A DNA stretch of 64,000 nt from JAWSVE01 sp050789445 (GCA_050789445.1 JAILXR010000001.1:3410001-3474000), one strand, 5' to 3'; numbered from the stretch's first letter, positions 1-9,078 are shown. The notes: generated by a model from the sequence alone, not told the origin. Made by a program: numbers and translations.

Positions 1-31
1 ATTCTTGAAAATAAAAAAGCTAAACCGACAA

Positions 32-57
32 AGCCCGATCGATTTCGCGATCAGGCT
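32..57 (-). terminator. Hairpin downstream of rpsU, possible attenuator
   Basis: Two 10-base arms (32-41 and 48-57) pair around a six-base loop. One pair is G-U when read on the minus strand but C-A on the plus strand, so the hairpin suits minus-strand RNA, the direction of rpsU. The run of U after it is poor (TTGTCGG). In the rpsU-dnaG-rpoD operon of E. coli a terminator-attenuator lies after rpsU, and this could be its counterpart; that is inference because the next gene lies outside the window. Confidence 0.45.
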
Positions 58-191
58 AAATTTAGTCAAGGGGATAACTAAAGTACGTAACTAAAATAAA
101 GAGCTATAAAGAGAGTATTTGTAGTAAAAGCAGGTGCTTTTGGGGCATGTGTAGGACTGAGGAAGACATCAGCCCGAGATGCGACAAACTC

Positions 192-407
192 TTAGTAAAG
201 TCTTTGAAACTTGCGAGACTCGCGTTGGACCTTTTTAGCATGACGCTTAACGGCAGCAGCAGCTTTACGCTTACGTACTGATGTTGGCTTTTCGTAATGC
301 TCGCGACGACGAACTTCAGCTAGTACACCTGCTTTTTCACAAGAGCGCTTGAAGCGACGTAGGGCGATATCAAAAGGTTCATTCTCTTTCAGTTTTACCG
401 AAGGCAT
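192..407 (-). CDS. rpsU: 30S ribosomal protein S21
   Basis: Small-subunit ribosomal protein bS21, which binds near the anti-Shine-Dalgarno end of 16S rRNA and helps mRNA binding during initiation. The 71 residues match the usual length. They start MPSVKLKENEPFDIALRRFK and end in the lysine- and arginine-rich tail typical of the family. The gene diverges from tsaD, as in E. coli and Pseudomonas, where rpsU begins the macromolecular synthesis operon with dnaG and rpoD. Those genes would lie to the left, but the 191 bases seen there hold no coding sequence. A TATAAT box at 427-432 (minus) lies about 20 bases before the start, without a good -35 element. Confidence 0.97.
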   Translation of the reverse strand: MPSVKLKENEPFDIALRRFKRSCEKAGVLAEVRRREHYEKPTSVRKRKAAAAVKRHAKKVQRESRKFQRLY

Positions 408-629
408 GCTTTATCCTGTATTAGTCATTATACGTGAGAGCTATCTAAGACGATCTTCTTTGTCTGTTTTTAGACGCTCCTCCCCTAAGGGGCGCAAATA
501 GTAAACACTTCTTTCTATAAGTTCAACTATCTGAAGGATATGAAAGCGAAATGAGTCCCAAGTCTGGTCTTGGTTGTCATCAGTGATTATGATGTCGTTC
601 TTCTTATTTCCTGCCTCACGAGGTGTTCA

Positions 630-1661
630 ATGCGGGTTTTGGGTATTGAAAGTTCCTGTGATGAGACGGGAGTAGCGCTATATGATAGTGAAAATGGCTT
701 ATTGGGCCACAGGCTATTTAGCCAAATCGCCGTCCATGCTGAATATGGCGGTGTCGTTCCTGAGTTGGCATCTCGAGATCATATTCGGAAAACACTTCCT
801 TTAATTGATAATCTTCTCAAATCCACCCATCTCACATCAAAGGATATTGACGGTATTGCGTTCACAAAAGGCCCTGGCCTTGTGGGTGCTTTGATGGTGG
901 GGTCGTGTATTGGTCGAGCATTGGCTTTCGCATGGGATATCCCAGCGATTGGTGTTCACCATATGGAAGGGCATTTACTCGCGCCTATGTTAGAAGAGTC
1001 ACCTCCTGAATTTCCCTTTGTCGCGCTTTTGGTTTCCGGTGGGCATACGCAGTTGATGCGGGTAGGTGCGATTGGTGAATATCAATTATTGGGAGAGTCT
1101 CTCGATGATGCAGCCGGTGAGGCGTTTGATAAAGCCGCAAAAATGTTAGATCTGGATTATCCGGGCGGTCCTGCCATAGCGGCGCTTGCAGAATCAGGTG
1201 TGGCTGGTCGATTTGTTTTTCCTCGGCCCATGACAAATAGACCTGGACTTGATTTTAGTTTTAGCGGATTAAAAACATTTACATTAAATACCGTTGCCAA
1301 ACATGCTGGTGAAGATGGTTTGCCGGATGATCAAACCATGGCCGATATTGCTCGCGCTTTTCAAACAGCTGTTGTTGAAACTTTACTGATAAAATGTCGG
1401 CGGGCATTAGAGCAAACCGGTTTGAAAACACTGGTGATGGCTGGCGGTGTTTCGGCGAATCGTGAGCTGAGAGAAAAATTACAAACGGCATTGGGTAAAA
1501 AACAAATTACTGTTTACTATCCTCGATCAGAATTCTGTGTCGATAATGGGGCGATGATTGCTTATGCTGGCTGCCAGCGATTATTGGCAGGGCAACACGA
1601 TGAGCTAGGTATAAAAGTAAAAGCGAGATGGTCATTAGAATCGCTGCCAGCGATTGTCTGA
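630..1661 (+). CDS. tsaD: tRNA threonylcarbamoyladenosine biosynthesis protein TsaD
   Basis: TsaD (Gcp/YgjD, Kae1/OSGEP family) transfers threonylcarbamoyl from TC-AMP to A37 of ANN-decoding tRNAs, working with TsaB, TsaC and TsaE in the cytoplasm. The frame is open from 570, but I start it at the ATG at 630. The family's N-terminus MRVLGIESSCDETG begins there, and GAGG lies six bases upstream. This gives 343 residues, the normal length. Metal ligands are visible as the HMEGH motif (H111, H115) and D305 in the C-terminal CVDNGAMIAY block. The ATPase-fold motifs SGGHTQL and AGGVSANRELR are intact. It diverges from rpsU, a conserved arrangement. Confidence 0.97.
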   Translation: MRVLGIESSCDETGVALYDSENGLLGHRLFSQIAVHAEYGGVVPELASRDHIRKTLPLIDNLLKSTHLTSKDIDGIAFTKGPGLVGALMVGSCIGRALAFAWDIPAIGVHHMEGHLLAPMLEESPPEFPFVALLVSGGHTQLMRVGAIGEYQLLGESLDDAAGEAFDKAAKMLDLDYPGGPAIAALAESGVAGRFVFPRPMTNRPGLDFSFSGLKTFTLNTVAKHAGEDGLPDDQTMADIARAFQTAVVETLLIKCRRALEQTGLKTLVMAGGVSANRELREKLQTALGKKQITVYYPRSEFCVDNGAMIAYAGCQRLLAGQHDELGIKVKARWSLESLPAIV

Positions 1662-1739
1662 TATTTCAAATGGTTTTTTGTGCGAATAAAAAAGAGCAAC
1701 GAAAAAACGCTAACGTAAAATAGGTAAAAGCGAGAAATC

Positions 1740-2096
1740 ATGGATATTTTGTTTGTTGAAGAATTACGACTCGATACAGAGATTGGTGTATATGAGTGGG
1801 AACACAATATTAAACAACCTATTAGTGTTGATATCGAAGTGAACACAGCTATTGGCCAAGCGGCAAAAACCGATGATTTACAATATGCACTAGATTACCA
1901 AACCATTACGGAAGAAGTGACGACGTTAATTACTAGTAAGCATTTTAAATTAGTCGAATCTGTAGCTGAAAGTGTCGCTGAGTTATTACAAATAAAATTT
2001 GGAGTAACTTGGTGTCGAGTAAAAATATCAAAGCTGAGCGCAATAAAAACAACGAAAGCTGTCGGCGTTTTAATAGAAAGAGGAGTGCGCACTTAG
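1740..2096 (+). CDS. folB: Dihydroneopterin aldolase
   Basis: FolB cleaves 7,8-dihydroneopterin to 6-hydroxymethyl-7,8-dihydropterin and glycolaldehyde in folate synthesis. The 118 residues match the family. The opening MDILFVEELRLDTEIGVYEW and the central region ALDYQTITEEV are typical, including the catalytic-site Tyr in LDYQ. The C-terminal VKISKLSAIKTTKAVGV segment is also conserved. It lies 78 bases after tsaD on the same strand, and its stop codon overlaps the start of folK, which carries out the next pathway step. Coupled translation of the two is likely. Confidence 0.95.
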   Translation: MDILFVEELRLDTEIGVYEWEHNIKQPISVDIEVNTAIGQAAKTDDLQYALDYQTITEEVTTLITSKHFKLVESVAESVAELLQIKFGVTWCRVKISKLSAIKTTKAVGVLIERGVRT

Positions 2097-2572
2097 TGGT
2101 ACAGGTTTTTCTCGGTTTAGGAAGCAATGTCAATCGCGCGGAAAATATTCGATTGGCACTGAATGCTCTAAGAGAAAAATTTGGATCTCTACAATACGCA
2201 TCTTTTTACGAGTCAAACGCAGTTGATCAAAAAACAAATAAATATTACAACACAGCGGTGGGGCTAGAAACAGACATGCCGCTTGAAGAATTCATAGGCA
2301 CTATAAAAGGAATAGAAAAAAATCAGGGACGAGATCGAACCCAGTCTGAATTGGTGCCTATAGATATTGATTTATTGTTATTTGGCGGCATCGTGTCGTT
2401 GGATGTAAAACAAAAAATCCCTCACCCTGATATTCTTACTTATACACATGTTCTTGTCCCCTTAGCTGAAATAGCTGAAAATTTTATGCACCCTATAAAA
2501 GGGAAGACGATACAAGAATTATGTGGCTCGACTTTAGATCGGTCAGGTCTAAATAAAATAGAAAGGTTTTAA
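2096..2572 (+). CDS. folK: 2-amino-4-hydroxy-6-hydroxymethyldihydropteridine pyrophosphokinase
   Basis: FolK transfers pyrophosphate from ATP to 6-hydroxymethyl-dihydropterin, giving the substrate of dihydropteroate synthase. The frame extends back to 2009 inside folB, but homology begins with VQVFLGLGSNVNRAENI. The GTG at 2096 is therefore the best start: it overlaps the folB stop (TAGTG) and has AGGAG at 2081-2085. This gives 158 residues, normal for HPPK. The signature RDRTQSELVPIDIDLLLFGG (last four residues included) and PHPD are present. The pair folB-folK forms a folate unit. Confidence 0.93.
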   Translation: MVQVFLGLGSNVNRAENIRLALNALREKFGSLQYASFYESNAVDQKTNKYYNTAVGLETDMPLEEFIGTIKGIEKNQGRDRTQSELVPIDIDLLLFGGIVSLDVKQKIPHPDILTYTHVLVPLAEIAENFMHPIKGKTIQELCGSTLDRSGLNKIERF

Positions 2573-2671
2573 TCACTAAGCGGTATCGGGCTTAAACAGA
2601 GCTGAATGATTAGTTGATCTGTTTAATAAACATAAAAACAAAGAAGTTAACTACAACAAAAAAGGTGAAGC

Positions 2672-3847
2672 ATGGAATCAGCATCAAATCAAACACAGCA
2701 ATATCCATTTGAATTTACGGGGAAAGCGGGAGAATATTTTAAGATTTGGATCGTTAATATTCTACTAACTGTCGTTACGCTGGGTATTTATGCCGCTTGG
2801 GCAAAAGTGAGAAATCATAAATACTTTTATGGTAATACGTATGTCGATGGTTCTTCGTTTAACTATACTGCAGACCCTGTAAAGATTTTAAAAGGGCGCT
2901 TAATTGCAGTGCTGCTCGTTATAATCTATCAAGCCTCACTCTATTTGTTTCCCTCAAACTCAGGATTTGTGATTATTGCATTAGGCTTTGTTATTCCTGC
3001 CATCATAGTTATGAGTATGGCTTTTAGGATGCGATATTCTTCGTGGAGAGGTATTCATTTTAGTTTTGAACGAGACTATAAGAATGCTTATTTATTATTT
3101 TTACCCGTGATTATTTATTTTATTGTCTTTGGGCTCTTCCAGATATTTTTAGGCGCGGATTTGCAGACGATACAAGATGATCCTGAGTTAATCGATCAAG
3201 AAGGGGCAAAAGCAATGGCAATAGGAACAGCTGCATTTGGCTTTTTTGTTATAGCTTGTTTGCTTTTGTTTCCTTGGTGGCAAAATAAATATTATGACTT
3301 TGTCGGTAACAGAGTTAACTTCGGTCAGTCAGGTATGTCATATAGCGGAAGCGCAAAAAGTTTTTATGCGATGTACATTATTGCTTTTGCGATTCCGCTA
3401 GTTATAGCTATCTTTTTGGGTGTTGTCGCAGGTGCTGTAAATTTAGAGGCACTAATAGCGCGCAATGGTTTAACAGTGAGCATGATAATAATTTTAATTG
3501 TTGGTGCGATATTGGCGATGTTTTTTTTGCAAATGATGCCAGCTGCATTCATTCAAACGCGGCGAACAAACTTAGTATACGGTAGTCTAGTCGTTGATGA
3601 TGTTGTTGTCGTTAGTGAGCTTGAGTTTAAAACAATGTTCTTTCTTTATTGTACAAACACATTGGCTATTTTAATGACATTGGGTTTGGCGATTCCGTGG
3701 GCAAAAATCAGAATGGCTAGATATCGTGCAGAGACAATGCATTTGTTAGCACCTAGTTTAGAGCAGTTTGTTGCCAGCTCGACTATTGATGCAACTGCAC
3801 AAGGTGATGCCATGTCTGATGTGTTTGATTTGGATATTGGTTTGTAA
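2672..3847 (+). CDS. DUF898 (YjgN-type) multi-pass inner-membrane protein
   Basis: A 391-residue integral membrane protein of the DUF898/YjgN family, with unknown biochemical function. The N-terminal block (about 12-60) with FEFTGKAGEYFKIWIVN and LGIYAAWAKVRNHKYFYGNT is the family hallmark. A similar block recurs near the C-terminus (LAIPWAKIRMARYRAETM, about 335-360). Six or more hydrophobic segments lie between them. The stop overlaps the ATG of the M48 peptidase gene by one base, so translation is probably coupled. YjgN proteins are often found beside such peptidases, which suggests a joint envelope role; this is inference. Confidence 0.88.
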   Translation: MESASNQTQQYPFEFTGKAGEYFKIWIVNILLTVVTLGIYAAWAKVRNHKYFYGNTYVDGSSFNYTADPVKILKGRLIAVLLVIIYQASLYLFPSNSGFVIIALGFVIPAIIVMSMAFRMRYSSWRGIHFSFERDYKNAYLLFLPVIIYFIVFGLFQIFLGADLQTIQDDPELIDQEGAKAMAIGTAAFGFFVIACLLLFPWWQNKYYDFVGNRVNFGQSGMSYSGSAKSFYAMYIIAFAIPLVIAIFLGVVAGAVNLEALIARNGLTVSMIIILIVGAILAMFFLQMMPAAFIQTRRTNLVYGSLVVDDVVVVSELEFKTMFFLYCTNTLAILMTLGLAIPWAKIRMARYRAETMHLLAPSLEQFVASSTIDATAQGDAMSDVFDLDIGL

Positions 3848-4965
3848 TGAAGCAATTTGAAGCAACATTTTACGGAAGCGAAAGTTCGTCACGCCAACTT
3901 ATCACTGTGCTTGTTGGTGATGATGGTCAGTTACTTAACCCAGAATTTTCTGGGTTAAGTTTTCAAGACTGCGATGTTAGTCCTAGGGTGGGTAATAGTG
4001 CCCGTCATCTAACGTTGAGTGATGGACGGACTTTAGAATCAACAGATAATGATGTCCTTGATAGTTTATGCAACGCGCATCGTCCACAGCGCGATGGCTT
4101 TCTGCATTTTTTGGAAAGTAATTTGTTATTGGCAATCGTTGCTTCCGTTGTGTTGGTCATTGGTGGGGGTGTCTTTGTGAAATATGGCATTCCCGCGTTG
4201 AGTAAACCGATTGCGAAAATGATGCCTGTCTCTCTCGATGAGAAAATGGCAGAGCAAGCACTGATTCAAATGGATAAAGTTTTTTTTGAACCATCGGAAT
4301 TGGATGAAAAGAGAAAAGAGCAGCTACAAACGTTATTCAATTCATTAACACCTGAAAGCGAGCATACCTTTACATTGGTTTTTCGAAATAGTGAAATGAT
4401 TGGCGCAAACGCATTTGCCCTACCTGACGGCACCATTATTTTTACAGATCAAATTATTGAATTAGCGACTGATGATCAAATGATTGCAGCAGTCATGCTC
4501 CACGAAATTGGCCATGTCGAAGAGCGTCATGCAATGCAGTCAGTCGTTCAGCAAGCAGGATTGTCGGCGATTATTTTATTAGTGTCGGGTGATGTGAATA
4601 CAGCTAGTTCTTTAGTGTTTTTATTGCCGACTATTCTTATTCAATCCAGCTACTCTCAAGAAAAAGAATGGAGTGCAGATACATTTGCATTAACAGCAAT
4701 GGCAACACATCGTATTAATCCGAATCATTTCGCTAATATGATGGAAGCTTTATCAGAGAGCCATCGTTCTAATGACTCTCTAGCTAGTGATGAGGTTGAA
4801 GTCGAAAGTGAAAGTGCAGACGTTGATACTGATAATGAACATGAAATAAACATTGAAAAGCCTGAAAGCGACCCGAATAAAGAATCAACGTTTGATTATT
4901 TTTCGACACACCCACCAACACAAAAAAGAATTGATCGTTTTCGCGAAGCAGCAAAAACGTTTTAG
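3847..4965 (+). CDS. Membrane-anchored M48 family metallopeptidase
   Basis: A 372-residue zinc endopeptidase of family M48. The zinc motif HEIGH has H219 and H223 as ligands and E220 as catalytic base. The third ligand is probably E274 in EWSADTFA, the usual ExxxD helix. A single membrane segment at about 92-113 follows a roughly 90-residue N-terminal domain, so the peptidase domain probably faces the periplasm. An acidic stretch at about 315-350 precedes the C-terminal FSTHPPTQKRI motif, which is typical of M48 enzymes that act on misassembled envelope proteins. It is coupled to the upstream DUF898 gene. The substrate is unknown. Confidence 0.9.
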   Translation: MKQFEATFYGSESSSRQLITVLVGDDGQLLNPEFSGLSFQDCDVSPRVGNSARHLTLSDGRTLESTDNDVLDSLCNAHRPQRDGFLHFLESNLLLAIVASVVLVIGGGVFVKYGIPALSKPIAKMMPVSLDEKMAEQALIQMDKVFFEPSELDEKRKEQLQTLFNSLTPESEHTFTLVFRNSEMIGANAFALPDGTIIFTDQIIELATDDQMIAAVMLHEIGHVEERHAMQSVVQQAGLSAIILLVSGDVNTASSLVFLLPTILIQSSYSQEKEWSADTFALTAMATHRINPNHFANMMEALSESHRSNDSLASDEVEVESESADVDTDNEHEINIEKPESDPNKESTFDYFSTHPPTQKRIDRFREAAKTF

Positions 4966-5001
4966 TCCTTAGCTGAAAGTGCCGAAAACTGAGTTTTTGT
5001 C

Positions 5002-5742
5002 ATGCTAGAGTTTATAAGTCAGACCATTTCACAGGATTTGATGTTAGCTGCGCTCGTTGTTTTTGTCGGCGGGTTTGTGCAAACAAGTATTGGCTTTGGG
5101 TTAGCGGTGGTATCAGCGCCGCTCCTTTTTTTGATTAACCCATCTTATGTTCCCGCTCCGATTACGATCGCCACGACGGCCAATTGTTTTTTTGTTCTTT
5201 TCTACTTCCGTCAAAATGTCTCTATTCGAGAATTATTACCCGCTTTTATATGGCGTGTCCCAGGAAGCTTGTGTGGGGCGATGCTGTTGTGGCTAGTTAA
5301 TGAAAAGTTGTTAGCACTGATGATTGCTTTGATTATTAGTCTCGGTGTGCTGGTCAATTACTTAAAAATTGATATAGAGCTTACAAAAAGAAACTTAGGT
5401 CTGGCCGGTTTTTTCTCCGGCCTTTCGGGAACTTCGACTTCGATAGGCGGGCCTCCAATGGCTATTGTCCTGCAAGGGCAACCGCCCAATAAAATTCGAA
5501 GTCAATTATCAGCTTTTTTTCTTTTTAGTTGTTTTGTTTCTTTGGTGGTTCTCATGGCAACAGGACATTTAAATAAGAAAGAGTGGGAGCTCGGTTTATA
5601 TTTAATGCCAACTACTTTATTAGGGAGCTGGGCGGGTGCTTTGTTAAGTCAAAAAATAAAACCTGAGCCTATGCGTCTTGCTACTTTATCTCTTTGCGTC
5701 ATAGCTGTTGTTGTTATGCTAGGGCAGTACTTATTCAAGTGA
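5002..5742 (+). CDS. TSUP family (TauE/SafE) membrane transporter
   Basis: A 246-residue inner-membrane protein of the TSUP family. Members export sulfite, sulfoacetate and related anions or move other sulfur compounds. The typical internal duplication is visible: the first half opens with FVGGFVQTSIGFGLAVVSAP, and the second repeats the pattern as LAGFFSGLSGTSTSIGGPPM. Seven to eight hydrophobic helices span the protein. It starts 36 bases after the M48 gene and may be co-transcribed. Family membership is firm, but the substrate cannot be read from sequence. Confidence 0.88.
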   Translation: MLEFISQTISQDLMLAALVVFVGGFVQTSIGFGLAVVSAPLLFLINPSYVPAPITIATTANCFFVLFYFRQNVSIRELLPAFIWRVPGSLCGAMLLWLVNEKLLALMIALIISLGVLVNYLKIDIELTKRNLGLAGFFSGLSGTSTSIGGPPMAIVLQGQPPNKIRSQLSAFFLFSCFVSLVVLMATGHLNKKEWELGLYLMPTTLLGSWAGALLSQKIKPEPMRLATLSLCVIAVVVMLGQYLFK

Positions 5743-6137
5743 CAGATTCTCTTTATTTTATCAGTAAAAGTTAAAAATTTTATTTAGCTTTAATCTCGGA
5801 TTATGAAGAAAAATGACTGTGTATTATTGAATTTTGCCGATCATGTGAAATCTGATTAGATTTTTTGAATATTGGTTACTGCTTTTTTATTCTTTTAATG
5901 CCTTCTTTTTATTCCTCTTTCGTCTACCTCTAGCGTCTCGTTTACTTATTAGTTTGATGATCCTCCGGTTATCTAGCTTTATCCGCCGTTTATCGACACG
6001 GATATCATTTATAGGGACCGGTCATTAAAAGACGGTCAGCAAGCTATCTTGGCAGGATAAAAAAGATTGGTATTATGTGATCAAGTTCAAAAAACGAGTT
6101 ACAAAAAATATAACTGTTAAAGCTAGAGGTGTTGGAT
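5743..6137. other. AT-rich intergenic region without a gene
   Basis: About 395 bases between the TSUP gene and the small orphan gene. No convincing reading frame is seen on either strand. The only structure noted is a small hairpin with arms GACCG (6016-6020) and CGGTC (6033-6037), about 100 bases before the next start codon. It could lie in the leader of the downstream gene. Confidence 0.5.
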
Positions 6138-6557
6138 ATGCGAACAAATTTATTACCAACAATGCAAAATGTAAAATTAACAGATAGAGAGGGACAGACG
6201 CTTTTTATGTCTGTGGAGTTACGAAAACTTGGTGAGAAGACATATGTATTTATGTCTGATGGAAATCCGATTGGAGCCTCGGCCCTAGCTCGAGATGCAG
6301 TCTTTTATTTAAAAAAAATATCACAGCGTTTAGGTCTAGATGAAAAAAACACTATTTTCTATAGGCATATTTTTCAAGAACAAATGGGTAGTTTGTTTGG
6401 GCGGTTTAACGTTGATTGGGATAACGGTGAGTCGTTGAGCTATCAATTCAAAATGTTAACCAATATTGATGAGTTGGTTAGTGTTAAAGGTATTATCGAT
6501 AGCTCTGAAGCAATTAGTTTGTCATCGTTATCATCAGCTGAGAAGAATGCTGCTTAG
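6138..6557 (+). CDS. Orphan hypothetical protein, 139 residues
   Basis: I do not recognise this protein. The frame opens at a GTG at 6129, but the ATG at 6138 is a better start because an AGAGGTG sequence lies about seven bases upstream. The product is soluble, with no signal peptide or membrane segment. It is mixed in charge and alternates strand-like and helix-like stretches, such as TLFMSVELRKLGEKTYVFMS and LARDAVFYLKKISQRLG. The last 20 residues are rich in Ser and Ala and look disordered. It stands alone between a long leader and the convergent lnt operon. Codon use resembles its neighbours, so it is probably a real gene. Confidence 0.7.
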   Translation: MRTNLLPTMQNVKLTDREGQTLFMSVELRKLGEKTYVFMSDGNPIGASALARDAVFYLKKISQRLGLDEKNTIFYRHIFQEQMGSLFGRFNVDWDNGESLSYQFKMLTNIDELVSVKGIIDSSEAISLSSLSSAEKNAA

Positions 6558-6582
6558 TTAAAAGATTGATGGTTAACGCGTG

Positions 6583-8154
6583 CTAGGAGGAGTTTGGTCG
6601 TTTATGTTTTCTGCTGCGGCATTTAATAATACTGACTGCAATCAGAAGAAAACAAAAGAAAACAATCGGCTCACTACCTGTTTTCATGAAAAGTGTTTGC
6701 CCTTGTTTTAAAATTATTTGAGACTCAATTGATTCTTGTACGAACTGTTTTGATCGTACAAGAATTTTTCCTTTCTCGTTCACAATTGCACTCACGCCAT
6801 TGTTAGTTGAGCGAATTAAATAGCGACCCGTTTCTAATGCCCGCATCTGTGCAATTTGCATGTGTTGCAATGGGCCAAGAGAACTTCCGAACCACGCATC
6901 ATTGCTCACGGTTATCAGTGCGTTTCCCTTCTTTGCTCCGTTCGCAACAAGATCGGGGTATGCAATTTCATAGCAAATAGCAGGCGAAAGCATTGCACCG
7001 CCAACTTGTAAGCCACGTTGATCTTTTGGGCCAAGTTGTAATATAGAGTGCGGTAAATTAAACAATTCCAGTAACGGGCCAAGCCAGCCACTTAGTGGGA
7101 CATAATCCCCAAAGGGGGCAAGCCGTTGCTTATGATAAATCCCTGACGCCACGCCAAAGCCAACAAGGCTGTTATAAAATTTAGCATCAGCTGGTGACAA
7201 ATATAAAATACCTGTGATAAAAGCAGTGTTACTTTGAAGGGAGAGTTTTTCTATTTTTTCTAAGGCAGGTGTTAGCTGCTCATAATGAGGGCCATAATTC
7301 ATGATGAGTGGGATTGCTGCTTCTGGCCAAATAACCCAATCGTTTTTCCATAATGATTCGCTCAAAGAAAAATATCGATCGAGTGTGGGCTGTACAAAAT
7401 CATCATCCCATTTTTTCTCTTGAGGAATATTTCCCTGAGCAATACCGACATTGACGGGTTGTTGATAGTCTTGCGTCCATTCAACCTTTGATGAAATAAA
7501 ACCAATTCCCCACAATAAAATAATAAGAGTAAAAGATAAGATAGGTCGGAAGATTTTATTTTTTTCAATCCAGCTGTAGGCGATGAGTCCGCCAGTGAGG
7601 GCGGTAATAAAACTAATTCCGATAACGCCGGTCAGTGGAGCCCACCCAGCAAGCCAAGTATCTATGTGAGCGTAACCTAAAAATAGCCAAGGAAATCCAG
7701 TAAATAACCAAGTACGTATCCATTCGCCAATACACCATAGAGAGGCAACTGTCAGTATTAGATAAGCTGATTTTTTTGAACCCCACTTTCCAAGCACAAA
7801 AAATGGGAGTGCAAAAACTGTTGCAATAAAAATAACAAAAATGGCGGTTAAAAGGCCTGCAAAAACAACAGGCGCTTTACCGAAGACATGGATGCTAACA
7901 AATACCCAGCTAATCCCCGTGCCGAACATACCTATCCCCAACCACAAGGCTCTCCAGAATGCTTGCCGTCCGTTTGTTTGAAAAAGGCTGAGAGTAAAAA
8001 TAGAAATAGAGGCTATCGCCACTGGCCAAAGGTTAAAAGGGGCATACGATAGAGGGATAAGCGACCCCAGCAAAAAAATAATGGCATTCCAATATTTTTG
8101 AGGGAGTTTGTTTGAAAAAGAAGTTTCAGATGGTGTTGTGTTCGTTAGCGTCAC
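6583..8154 (-). CDS. lnt: Apolipoprotein N-acyltransferase
   Basis: Lnt adds the third acyl chain to the N-terminal cysteine of lipoproteins in the inner membrane, using phospholipid as donor. The 523 residues contain about six N-terminal membrane helices (to about 215) and then a nitrilase-like catalytic domain. Visible catalytic elements are Glu in WPEAAIPL, Lys in the QRLAPFGDYVPL block and Cys in SPAICYEIAYPD. A final hydrophobic segment lies near the C-terminus. The start is a GTG 54 bases after corC, making lnt the last gene of the miaB-phoH-ybeY-corC-lnt block. The start codon is less certain than the rest. Confidence 0.95.
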   Translation of the reverse strand: MTLTNTTPSETSFSNKLPQKYWNAIIFLLGSLIPLSYAPFNLWPVAIASISIFTLSLFQTNGRQAFWRALWLGIGMFGTGISWVFVSIHVFGKAPVVFAGLLTAIFVIFIATVFALPFFVLGKWGSKKSAYLILTVASLWCIGEWIRTWLFTGFPWLFLGYAHIDTWLAGWAPLTGVIGISFITALTGGLIAYSWIEKNKIFRPILSFTLIILLWGIGFISSKVEWTQDYQQPVNVGIAQGNIPQEKKWDDDFVQPTLDRYFSLSESLWKNDWVIWPEAAIPLIMNYGPHYEQLTPALEKIEKLSLQSNTAFITGILYLSPADAKFYNSLVGFGVASGIYHKQRLAPFGDYVPLSGWLGPLLELFNLPHSILQLGPKDQRGLQVGGAMLSPAICYEIAYPDLVANGAKKGNALITVSNDAWFGSSLGPLQHMQIAQMRALETGRYLIRSTNNGVSAIVNEKGKILVRSKQFVQESIESQIILKQGQTLFMKTGSEPIVFFCFLLIAVSIIKCRSRKHKRPNSS

Positions 8155-8208
8155 TCGGTAGGTAGTCCCAATAAACTTTATTGTTTTTGAATAAAACGTT
8201 GATGTTAA

Positions 8209-9075
8209 TTAAGCGCTTTCGTTTCGTGTAACTCGTAATAAATGAATTTGTCGATTGTCAGCATAGAGGACGCGAAACTCAAAGCCGTCTATGGTTATTG
8301 TTTCATTACGTAATGGCAAGTGACCAAACGCTTTGATAACTATGCCACCGATGGTATCAAATTCTTCATCGTTAAATGATGCGTCAAAATGATCATTAAA
8401 ATCTTCAATGGTGGTTAATGCTTTTACGACAAATTCATTTTCAGAAACGGTTCTGATAAAAGTATCGTCATTGTTATCATCTGTTTCATCCTCAATTTCA
8501 CCGACGATCTCTTCCAAAATATCTTCGATCGTAACAAGCCCAGAAATGCCGCCGTATTCATCAATGACCATAGCCATGTGATAACGGTTTTCTCGAAATT
8601 CACGTAATAAAATATTTAGCCGTTTACTTTCTGGAATAATATTAGCGGAACGGATGATGTTTCCAAGCGTGAAATCTTCGGTGCCATTAACAATTAATGG
8701 CAATAAATCTTTTGCGAGAAGAATGCCTTTTACATCATCGACGGATTCGCCTATGACTGGAAAGCGAGAATGGCCGGATTCAATGACCAGCGGTAAAAAC
8801 TCACTGGGCTGTTGATCAATTTTGACGAAAACCATTTGAGAGCGAGGAATCATAATTTCTCGAACTTGCTGATCGGCAACGTCTAGAGCACCTTCAATAA
8901 TATTGAGCGCTTCCTGGTCGAGTAGTTTATTCTCGGCCGCCTCTTTAATAATGTCTAAAAGTTCTTCACGAGATTTAGGTTCGGCAGAAAAGCCATCCAT
9001 TAATTTGGTTAGCCATGATTTTTCTGTCTTTTGTTCAGGTGTTGAACTTTTACTTTGTGACTCTTCACTGCTCAT
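8209..9075 (-). CDS. corC: CorC/YbeX family CBS-domain protein
   Basis: A 288-residue cytosolic protein of the CorC (YbeX) family, linked genetically to Mg2+/Co2+ homeostasis and, in recent work, to ribosome metabolism. It has no membrane domain. Two CBS repeats occupy about 65-190, with the signatures IPRSQMVFVKIDQQ and VIDEYGGISGLVTIEDILEE. They are followed by a C-terminal CorC_HlyC transporter-associated domain (about 205-285). It starts four bases after the ybeY stop and is clearly in one operon with phoH, ybeY and lnt. A membrane-bound relative with the same C-terminal half is encoded at 36980-38284. Confidence 0.93.
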   Translation of the reverse strand: MSSEESQSKSSTPEQKTEKSWLTKLMDGFSAEPKSREELLDIIKEAAENKLLDQEALNIIEGALDVADQQVREIMIPRSQMVFVKIDQQPSEFLPLVIESGHSRFPVIGESVDDVKGILLAKDLLPLIVNGTEDFTLGNIIRSANIIPESKRLNILLREFRENRYHMAMVIDEYGGISGLVTIEDILEEIVGEIEDETDDNNDDTFIRTVSENEFVVKALTTIEDFNDHFDASFNDEEFDTIGGIVIKAFGHLPLRNETITIDGFEFRVLYADNRQIHLLRVTRNESA

Positions 9076-9078
9076 CTT

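Noticed and set aside
985..1491. Minus-strand frames inside tsaD, and similar frames inside folB, miaB, ispE, prfA and both receptors.
   Set aside because: They overlap well-recognised conserved genes in other frames and carry no family motifs or ribosome sites.
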